Assembly (NCBI RefSeq): GCF_009834875.1
Contig: NZ_WVHT01000009.1
Location: 62,001 to 126,000, forward strand
Origin: Hufsiella arboris
Lineage (GTDB): Bacteria > Bacteroidota > Bacteroidia > Sphingobacteriales > Sphingobacteriaceae
Reading direction: 5' to 3'
DNA length: 64,000 bases
Shown: positions 9,445-15,678 of the stretch, one piece after another
Position numbering within the stretch: position 1 is the first letter of the stretch
How the letters are laid out: each line of letters begins with the position of its first letter
Position numbers and translations under genes: made by a program
Notes under the pieces: model-generated
Databases searched by the model: none
The model's input: the letters and a program-made list of their open reading frames with translations, nothing else
What the model was told of the DNA's origin: nothing

Positions 9445-9651
9445 AGGCAGCTTAAAAACAAACGTGACAGATGAAAATTGGCTATAGTTATTTTAAGCTA
9501 AATATATTATTTAGTCAGCTATAATTAAGTAAGGGACATGTTCAATTTCTTTTTCAAAAATGAATATGTGTATTTGGTTTAAACAACTAAGTACGCTGGA
9601 CTCTGTTATGCTTATTAAAGATAATGGTAATTTATTGTAAATGCTTATTAT

Positions 9652-9666
9652 CGGCGATCATCGCCG
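9652..9666. promoter_or_regulatory. Distal AbiEi operator candidate
   Basis: Perfect inverted repeat CGGCGAT-C-ATCGCCG, 88 bases before the AbiEi start. It shares the CGGCGAT half-site with the larger palindrome at 9706-9740. AbiEi antitoxins are known to repress their own operon by binding inverted repeats upstream. Confidence 0.6.
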
Positions 9667-9705
9667 TCAACTCTTGCTTTTAGTAAATATCTTATTTACC
9701 TTAGT

Positions 9706-9740
9706 ATATAATATACGGCGATAGTCGCCGTATATTATAT
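9706..9740. promoter_or_regulatory. Proximal AbiEi operator candidate (16-3-16 palindrome)
   Basis: A perfect palindrome with 16-base arms (9706-9721 and 9725-9740) around a 3-base centre, ending 13 bases before the ATG at 9754. The core CGGCGAtagTCGCCG repeats the half-site of the distal palindrome. Position and duplication fit negative autoregulation by AbiEi. As RNA it would fold into a stable hairpin next to the start codon, so translational control is an alternative. Confidence 0.65.
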
Positions 9741-9753
9741 CAATAGATAAACT

Positions 9754-10548
9754 ATGCCGCTAGATGTAAACAGAAGGAAAGAACTGCTCCGACTAGTTCC
9801 TGAAGGAAGCCTGGTTTCGCGTTCCTGGTTGCAAAATCAGCAGTTCAGTGTAAATGCTATCGACAACCTTGTGAAAAGCCGGCAATTAGAAACCATTAAA
9901 GGTGGGATTTATAAAAGAGATGGATCTGAAATCCAATGGCCAGCTGTTGTTTATTTTTTACAACACCAAAAGGCAAGCGATCTTACCATAGGTGGCCTGA
10001 CTGCATTGGAATTACAGAAGCTTGGCCATTATATCCCTTTAAATGAGCAGCTGGCAATCCATTTGTACGGGTCAGACAGCCTGCCCCAATGGGCGAAACT
10101 CATTGTGCCGGATGTCCGCTTCAAGAAACATAGTGTCACCGATCTTTTAGGTTATCAGCCAGATGACTTTATACGAAAGCAGCTGGCCAAATTTACTAAA
10201 ACATTAAACTGGAACGGCGCTCACGAAGGACTGGTCATGTCGACACCAGAACGTGCCATCTTGGAGGTACTGAACGGAGTGCCCAACAAGATTGGATTTG
10301 AACATGCGTATGAACTGATGCAGGGACTGACCAGTTTATCGCCTCGTGCTTTACAGCAACTATTGGAATTATGCCATAACTTCAAGGTAAGAAGACTGTT
10401 CTTTTGGTTCGCCGAAAGGTTAAACTACAGTTGGCTGAACCGGATAGATCGTTCCAAAATTGATTTGGGCAGCGGCAACCGGGTTATCGTCAAAGGCGGT
10501 AAACTGGATAAAAAATATTTGATCACCGTGCCGGAAAATTATGAGTAA
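9754..10548 (+). CDS. abiEi: AbiEi family antitoxin/transcriptional repressor (type IV TA)
   Basis: 264 residues. The N-terminal 60 residues form a winged-helix-like domain (RRKELLRLVPEGSLVSRSWL, then LETIKGGIYKR). The rest matches the AbiEi antitoxin C-terminal region of Bacteroidota (TPERAILEVLNGVP, LNRIDRSKIDLGSGNR). Type IV antitoxins counter the toxin without binding it and repress the operon; the palindromes upstream fit this. The 3' end overlaps the toxin start by 8 bases (ATGAGTAA), the usual coupled arrangement. The antitoxin frame is intact although the toxin gene is interrupted. Confidence 0.88.
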   Translation: MPLDVNRRKELLRLVPEGSLVSRSWLQNQQFSVNAIDNLVKSRQLETIKGGIYKRDGSEIQWPAVVYFLQHQKASDLTIGGLTALELQKLGHYIPLNEQLAIHLYGSDSLPQWAKLIVPDVRFKKHSVTDLLGYQPDDFIRKQLAKFTKTLNWNGAHEGLVMSTPERAILEVLNGVPNKIGFEHAYELMQGLTSLSPRALQQLLELCHNFKVRRLFFWFAERLNYSWLNRIDRSKIDLGSGNRVIVKGGKLDKKYLITVPENYE

Positions 10549-11469
10549 GAAAGAAGAATACGAGCAGCAGGTACGCCTACTTGTCAGCATACTACCTATC
10601 ATTGACAAGGAAAAAATTTTTGCACTCAAAGGCGGTACGGCTATCAATCTGTTTTACCGGCCATTTCCACGGCTATCAGTTGATATTGACCTGCTCTACC
10701 TGCCCATGGACGATCGGGAAACCGCTTGGCAGAATATCAAAGAAGCCTTCGTGCGTATAGCAGGTGGCATCAAAAAAGTCATGCCTGCTGCCAAGATCCA
10801 AAATACAACGCTCCAACAAGAAGACTCACTTCGGATCATTGTGAGCCTGGGTGACGTGCGTATTAAAATTGAGTTGTCACCGGTGATCAGAGGAACGGTT
10901 TTCGCACCGCAGCGGATGTCGGTACGAGAAGAAGTTGAAAAAGACTTTGGTTATACTGAGATACTGGTCGCCTCGCATGCTGATCTTTACGCAGGTAAGA
11001 TTTGTGCGGCTCTGGACCGTCAACATCCAAGAGACCTGTTTGATGTGAAACAGTTATATGAAAACGAAGGACTGACAGACGACTTGCGTAAAACAGTAAT
11101 CGTGTTTTGATTAGCCATTTCCGGCCGATATCCGAATTATTGAACCCTAATCGTAAGGACATCGCTCAGATATATGAAACAGAATTTCGACAGATGACAA
11201 CTGTTGAGGTTACATTGGAAGAACTGCTCCAGGTACGCGAAAGGCTGATAGCCGACCTTAACCAGAGTATGACCGATGATGAACGCAATTTTCTGTTATC
11301 GTTTAAAAATAAAAAGCCAGAATGGTCGCTGCTGGGTGTCGCTGATCCTGATGCAGTTGCCGCTTTACCGTCAGTTCGGTGGCGCATGATCAACCTAGAA
11401 AAAATGTCGGCTGCCAAACACCAGCAAGCGTATGCAAGATTAGCAGCTATATTATTCCCCAGGCAATAA
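10541..11469 (+). pseudogene. abiEii: AbiEii nucleotidyltransferase toxin gene, interrupted by a frameshift
   Basis: The first part (10541-11110) encodes the nucleotidyltransferase core: LKGGTAINLF (Gly31-Gly32), SVDIDL with Asp48 and Asp50, and a third acidic residue in RIKIELSP (Glu111). This is the AbiEii/AbiGii family that AbiEi antagonises. The frame stops at TGA 11108-11110 within GTGTTTTGATT. The remaining helical C-terminal part continues in the -1 frame (LISHFRPISELL...) to 11469. One extra T in the TTTT run at 11105-11108 would restore a full protein of about 309 residues. It may be a real inactivating mutation, a slippage site, or a homopolymer sequencing error. Confidence 0.85.
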
Positions 11470-11548
11470 AGTATCTTAAACTCGCAATATTTTTCATCAT
11501 AAATGACCAGCATCCCTTGACGAAGCTGCGACACCTTGAATAGATTTT

Positions 11549-11598
11549 GTCGCGATACTCGGTATCACGACAAGTTTTAAATTTTTTGTCGCAATACT
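11549..11598 (+). repeat. Left direct repeat flanking the four-gene module
   Basis: Matches 18560-18609 at 38 of 50 positions without gaps, counted by eye. It contains the palindrome GTCGCGATAC-tcg-GTATCACGAC (11549-11571) and a second GTCGCAATAC 39 bases downstream (11588-11597). The right copy has the same spacing. Possible roles are recombination or arm-type sites, a remnant of cassette insertion, or a structured RNA. Confidence 0.6.
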
Positions 11599-11678
11599 TT
11601 GATGAAATCGCAACTTACTTAGGTCATAAACTTTAATTGCCATTTCCAATGTGTCTACGGTGCTTCAAATTTTTAAAC

Positions 11679-11846
11679 TTATTTGAATATTAAAAAGCGG
11701 CTGGCTTCAATCTTCTGCAAAACGTTTAATAGCTTTTCGTTGAAATAATTGTTTCTGCATATCCTAATCGGTCTAGATCTCGAAGCCTGTTTATCACGGA
11801 TCGAATAATCGAATAGATGTTGGCTTTTAATTTCCTGGTTAGTCAT
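11679..11846 (-). CDS. Possible small gene or gene remnant, 55 residues
   Basis: An ATG-initiated frame (MTNQEIKSQHLFDYSIRDKQ...) ending LIFK, basic and without membrane segments. The frame remains open a further 17 codons upstream without an ATG. I recognise no family. It lies between the left direct repeat and the four-gene operon and runs opposite to it. It could be the tail of a decayed gene or chance. Confidence 0.25.
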   Translation of the reverse strand: MTNQEIKSQHLFDYSIRDKQASRSRPIRICRNNYFNEKLLNVLQKIEASRFLIFK

Positions 11847-12018
11847 TTCAAGAACAATACCTTTTATGTCATGGTAGCTAATTTGTATATTTATTTATTA
11901 TTTTGATTAGCAGAATTATGACCTTTTTACCTTATCAATAAAAAGATTTAAAGATTTCCTTTATTATGCTTGGGTTGTTTATATCACGAATTTATTTTTT
12001 ATCCATTAACTACAAGCG

Positions 12019-12591
12019 ATGCGAAAAATAAAGATCTTCCTGGCCTCATCTAATGAGCTAAAACCAGAACGTGACCAATTTGAAATTGAAATTTATCGTA
12101 AAACAAAAGGCTGGTTTGATAAAGACATATTTCTTTATCTTGACATTTGGGAAGACATGACCGCCCGAATGTCGATAGCCGGTTCCCAAAGTGAATATGA
12201 TAAATTTGTAAAAGAGGCCGACCTTTTCGTATTTCTTGCTTATTCCAAAGTTGGTAGCTACACTGAAGAGGAGTTTGAAAATGCGATCGGACAGTTCAGC
12301 TCAACAAAAAAGCCGTTTATCTATACTTATTTCAAGATTCCACCACCAGATAATGCAGATCCCAGCCTTGGGGAATTCAAAAAGAAGCTGAATCAATTGA
12401 AACATTTTTATGCCAACTTCGCTGACTTTAATGATCTCTGGAACCAATTCAACAAAGAGCTGGAAAGATTAGAAGCAGACGGCTTCACCGAAAACAAAAG
12501 GCCTGATTATAACGCCGGAACTAAAACGATCAATCAAACCGCTGAAAAGATCTACAATATTGATAAGATCGATAAAGCAAATTTTTCGTGA
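12019..12591 (+). CDS. TIR-like/DUF4062-like effector with C-terminal adaptor motif
   Basis: 190 residues, first gene of a four-gene operon. Residues 3-105 have a TIR/flavodoxin-like pattern: strand KIFLASS, helix NELKPERDQFE, strand YLDIWEDM, then EADLFVFLAYSKVGSYTEEEFENA and strand FIYTYF. The acidic SYTEEEFE stretch (Glu83-Glu87) lies where TIR NADases keep their catalytic glutamate, so NAD cleavage is possible but unproven. I recall this family as a short effector in Bacteroidota conflict systems. The C terminus (177-189, KIYNIDKIDKANF) repeats a motif present in the next gene (57-69), suggesting homotypic contact. Six bases separate its stop from the next start. Alternative: a nucleotide-binding signalling domain without hydrolase activity. 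Confidence 0.7.
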   Translation: MRKIKIFLASSNELKPERDQFEIEIYRKTKGWFDKDIFLYLDIWEDMTARMSIAGSQSEYDKFVKEADLFVFLAYSKVGSYTEEEFENAIGQFSSTKKPFIYTYFKIPPPDNADPSLGEFKKKLNQLKHFYANFADFNDLWNQFNKELERLEADGFTENKRPDYNAGTKTINQTAEKIYNIDKIDKANFS

Positions 12592-12597
12592 TAAATT

Positions 12598-13929
12598 ATG
12601 GCAGGTCCAAGCAATGTCGCCGCTAATAATCTGATTATCCAAGGTGTAACAGATGATAAGATCACGCTGCTTGTCGACGGCAAGGCACAGGAGATAGATA
12701 AAAGGCTGGATGTGCTGCAGACATTAATGGAGCAGATGGCCACAAAATCTGTTCAATCTGCCAATAAGATTTATAATATCGGCTCCATTACCAACGCCAA
12801 TTTCGGCTTTGTAATGGGGCAGGCAGGACATGATAAATCATTGCCTTCAGAATTGGCGCAGAATCTTGTAGGGGAAGGTAATGGGTGGATAAAAAGCCTG
12901 CAACAGGAACTGGTGAAACAAGGTATAGCAGTTGGCAACCAGCCATGGAATATTTTTCAAAATTACGGTTGGCTGGTAGAAACTTTTTTATCAAAACTTT
13001 GCACAGCGCCCGGTCAGGAGAAAACATTGCGCCGCCTTTCGTTTATGGCGGAAGCATACCAAGCCTCCCTTCGGTATCTATGTTATGTCCAAATCGCGCA
13101 GATACTGCAAATGGGAAACAAACCCAAGATGCCCATCATGTCAGAGTTCATCCAAATGGAAGGAAACCAATACCTCAGCTTCCATTATATGAGCCTGTTA
13201 CTAATCGCCACAGATGCACTGGCACAGAATGGGTATATGAAGGAGATACCGAAATTTACCAACGAATTGAAAGATACTGGTTCAGCATTGTACGGAACTG
13301 CGCTTTTCTTGAATAACAAACGCCAGGATTTGAGAGACAATAAAATTCCGGAGGATGAGGCCCTCCCAAGGCTGCTTGATGAATACCTAACAGCCTTGGT
13401 GTACTGGTTACGAAAAGTTTCTTTTATTGCAAAATATAGGCTGGTTTCCATTAAAGACATCAACCTCAATTACAGTTTAGGAACCGCAGTAAATTTTGTT
13501 CACCTGTTCGGAGAATTGCATGGGATTTATAGTGCCGGAGACGCTATAGATGAGGATTATAATAAAAAGTCGCTTGAAGGTTCCTACACTTTCAACAAAA
13601 GCATTTTATTGTTCAAAGGAACTGATGTATCCTCAGCGATGGACAACATCCAAGACCAACGCTCCTTTCTTTCACTTTCACCTTTCGTAATAGATCAAAG
13701 TGTTTTTGCAGCCAAGGCAACACAAACACCGGAGATAGGTTATTACACAGGTTATGAAAAATCTAAACGACAGTATAATTATTCACAATATAAAAATGAA
13801 CTGTCTTTTGGTGAGTCAGGAGATATCAGCTCCAATAAATCACTAACTGTATCAGAGCAAAACAACCATCAGCCGCCACTGGATAATTTGTTTGAACAAC
13901 TGGAAGATTTGCTGAACCCTTTCAAATAA
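12598..13929 (+). CDS. Putative adaptor of the STAND system, unknown fold, shared motif near N terminus
   Basis: 443 residues, no signal peptide. Residues 11-50 (NNLIIQGVTDDKITLLVDGK and a short helix) look like a small effector-associated linker module. Residues 57-69 (KIYNIGSITNANF) match the effector's C-terminal motif at KIYNI, the following I, and ANF. The remaining approximately 360 residues are mostly helical, include aromatic-rich segments (YLCYVQIAQILQ, ALVYWLRKVSFIAKYR), and end in a Gln/Asn-rich tail. I do not recognise the domain. It lies between the effector and the STAND genes with 6-base gaps on both sides. Physical bridging between STAND NTPase and effector is an inference from motif and order. 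Confidence 0.65.
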   Translation: MAGPSNVAANNLIIQGVTDDKITLLVDGKAQEIDKRLDVLQTLMEQMATKSVQSANKIYNIGSITNANFGFVMGQAGHDKSLPSELAQNLVGEGNGWIKSLQQELVKQGIAVGNQPWNIFQNYGWLVETFLSKLCTAPGQEKTLRRLSFMAEAYQASLRYLCYVQIAQILQMGNKPKMPIMSEFIQMEGNQYLSFHYMSLLLIATDALAQNGYMKEIPKFTNELKDTGSALYGTALFLNNKRQDLRDNKIPEDEALPRLLDEYLTALVYWLRKVSFIAKYRLVSIKDINLNYSLGTAVNFVHLFGELHGIYSAGDAIDEDYNKKSLEGSYTFNKSILLFKGTDVSSAMDNIQDQRSFLSLSPFVIDQSVFAAKATQTPEIGYYTGYEKSKRQYNYSQYKNELSFGESGDISSNKSLTVSEQNNHQPPLDNLFEQLEDLLNPFK

Positions 13930-13935
13930 AACAAC

Positions 13936-15654
13936 ATGAACCAGGTAAATTCACCATTTAAATTCCTGGATTCTTATCAGCAGGCCGACGCGGATGTCTT
14001 CTTTGGTCGTGAAAAAGAAACTATTGATTTGTATGGAGCGTTGAGTGGTGTGAAGCACCTGCTCGTTTACGGCCCTTCTGGTTCAGGAAAAACAAGTCTG
14101 GTTGAGTGCGGACTTCGCAACCAGTTTTCGGATGCGGATTGGTATGCACTTAGTATCCGAAGGAGTGCCGATATTAATGCTTCTGTTTTTGCCAGTATCA
14201 ACAAAGCATTGAAAGATCAAATAGCATTGGATCCCATTACCAGAATGCCGGTGGATCCTGAAATGGAATTTGGACATGCCGTCGAAAAATTATTCACTGA
14301 ACGTTATCAGCCGGTTTACCTGCTGTTTGATCAGTTTGAGGAATTGTTGATATCAGGACTATCAAATGAAAAGAGTAAATTCTTTATCTCACTCAACAAG
14401 TTGATTCGTAATAAACTTCCCTGTCGAATCCTCCTTATTATGCGGGAAGAGTTCATCGGGCATCTGTCAGAATTTGAAGCGCTTTGTCCCAGTATTTTCC
14501 AGTACCGGTTTAGAGTGGAGAAAATGGGACGAAAAAATGTTGAAGAGGTTATTTATCAAATACTAGAAGCCCCAAAATACCGGGCTTATTTTAATGTTAA
14601 AGACAGCAGGAAACTAGCCGAAAGTATTTTATCAAAATTGCCTGATAAAAAGATGGAAATAGAACTGGCGCACGTCCAGGTGTTTTTGGGAGAATTGTGG
14701 GGGCGAGCCTTAAATGAAAAAAAGAACGACGATAGATTGCCGCTGTTGAGTGTGGATCTGGTGCATAATGGTGACGATCTTGAGACTATCCTGGAAAGCT
14801 TTTTGAGAAAACAAATGGGCGATCTCAACGAAAGTTTTGGTGAAAACGTACCGCTGGAATTACTCGCTGCAATGATCACAGACAAGTTTACCAAACTTCA
14901 ATTAAGTGAAGCAGCCATAGCGGCGGACCTGGCGCATAAAAAAGTAATCGCTATAAAACCTGTCGCTGACCTGCTGAAAGACCTCGAATATCATCGTATC
15001 ATACGCACCCTGAAAATAGGTGATGAGGCCCAATACGAAATAAGTCATGATCTACTGGCGCTGGTAGTGGGACAGAACCTTACCGAAGAAATGAAGATGC
15101 GTGAGAAGGCCGACGATATTTACAAAGTGTATGGCGAACGGCAGGGCTTATTTACGCAGGATGACATTGATTACCTACGGCCCTTTGAACAAAATCTTTC
15201 TTTCCCACCCGACTTACAGAAAAGGATAGACGAAAGTATTGATATGATAAAAAAGAAAAGGGATAAAGAAAGAAAGAGACAACGTGCAATTATTAGTATT
15301 GTTTCAGTCGCAGCAGTTGTAGCAGTGGTCTTTGCTTTATTTGGTTTATTTATGTGGCAAAAGGCTCAAGTGGAGGCTGAAAGGGCAATACTGGAGGCTG
15401 CAAAGGCGAAATTGCAAACCCAAAAGCTACATAAAGCTTTAGACTCGGTTTCGGTAGCAAACATGAAATTTGAAGAAGCAGACAAAAATCGTAAAGCAAT
15501 ACAAATAAATAGCTTGCTGCAAAAAGCAAAAAGCTATGAATCACTAGATGAAAAAAAACTGGCAATAACTACTCTGGAAGAAGCGCTGAAGATAGATTCA
15601 AAAAATGTCGACGTAAACACATATTTACAAAAATTAAAAAGCAAATACCAATAA
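13936..15654 (+). CDS. Membrane-anchored nSTAND1-type NTPase (receptor half)
   Basis: 572 residues. The N terminus (PFKFLDSYQQADADVFFGRE) is the signature of nSTAND1 proteins. Walker A is GPSGSGKTS (46-54) and Walker B YLLFDQFEEL (128-137), followed by a helical and winged-helix region (ISHDLLAL near 375). A basic stretch (KKKRDKERKRQR, about 438-449) precedes one membrane segment (about 451-474), which puts the NTPase in the cytoplasm and the C terminus in the periplasm. The periplasmic part is coiled coil plus one TPR-like unit (about 525-560). Canonical relatives continue after the membrane segment into WD40 repeats. Here the chain ends and the next gene supplies them. It should oligomerise and hydrolyse ATP or GTP as a signalling switch. 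Confidence 0.85.
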   Translation: MNQVNSPFKFLDSYQQADADVFFGREKETIDLYGALSGVKHLLVYGPSGSGKTSLVECGLRNQFSDADWYALSIRRSADINASVFASINKALKDQIALDPITRMPVDPEMEFGHAVEKLFTERYQPVYLLFDQFEELLISGLSNEKSKFFISLNKLIRNKLPCRILLIMREEFIGHLSEFEALCPSIFQYRFRVEKMGRKNVEEVIYQILEAPKYRAYFNVKDSRKLAESILSKLPDKKMEIELAHVQVFLGELWGRALNEKKNDDRLPLLSVDLVHNGDDLETILESFLRKQMGDLNESFGENVPLELLAAMITDKFTKLQLSEAAIAADLAHKKVIAIKPVADLLKDLEYHRIIRTLKIGDEAQYEISHDLLALVVGQNLTEEMKMREKADDIYKVYGERQGLFTQDDIDYLRPFEQNLSFPPDLQKRIDESIDMIKKKRDKERKRQRAIISIVSVAAVVAVVFALFGLFMWQKAQVEAERAILEAAKAKLQTQKLHKALDSVSVANMKFEEADKNRKAIQINSLLQKAKSYESLDEKKLAITTLEEALKIDSKNVDVNTYLQKLKSKYQ

Positions 15655-15678
15655 AAAGGTAATAAAGAACGGGTGGGT

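Larger units (their letters stand above)
9445..9753. other. Divergent promoter region between mobile-element block and abiE
   Basis: 309 A+T-rich bases between divergently transcribed genes. It holds the two palindromic sites listed separately, both on the abiE side. Nothing else could be assigned. Confidence 0.5.
11470..12018. other. A+T-rich intergenic stretch upstream of the four-gene operon
   Basis: 549 bases between the abiE locus and the operon. It holds the direct repeat (11549-11598) and a possible minus-strand small frame (11679-11846). The last 120 bases are very A+T rich, as expected for a promoter. No clear Bacteroidota TTTG/TAnnTTTG pair with correct spacing could be fixed. Confidence 0.45.
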
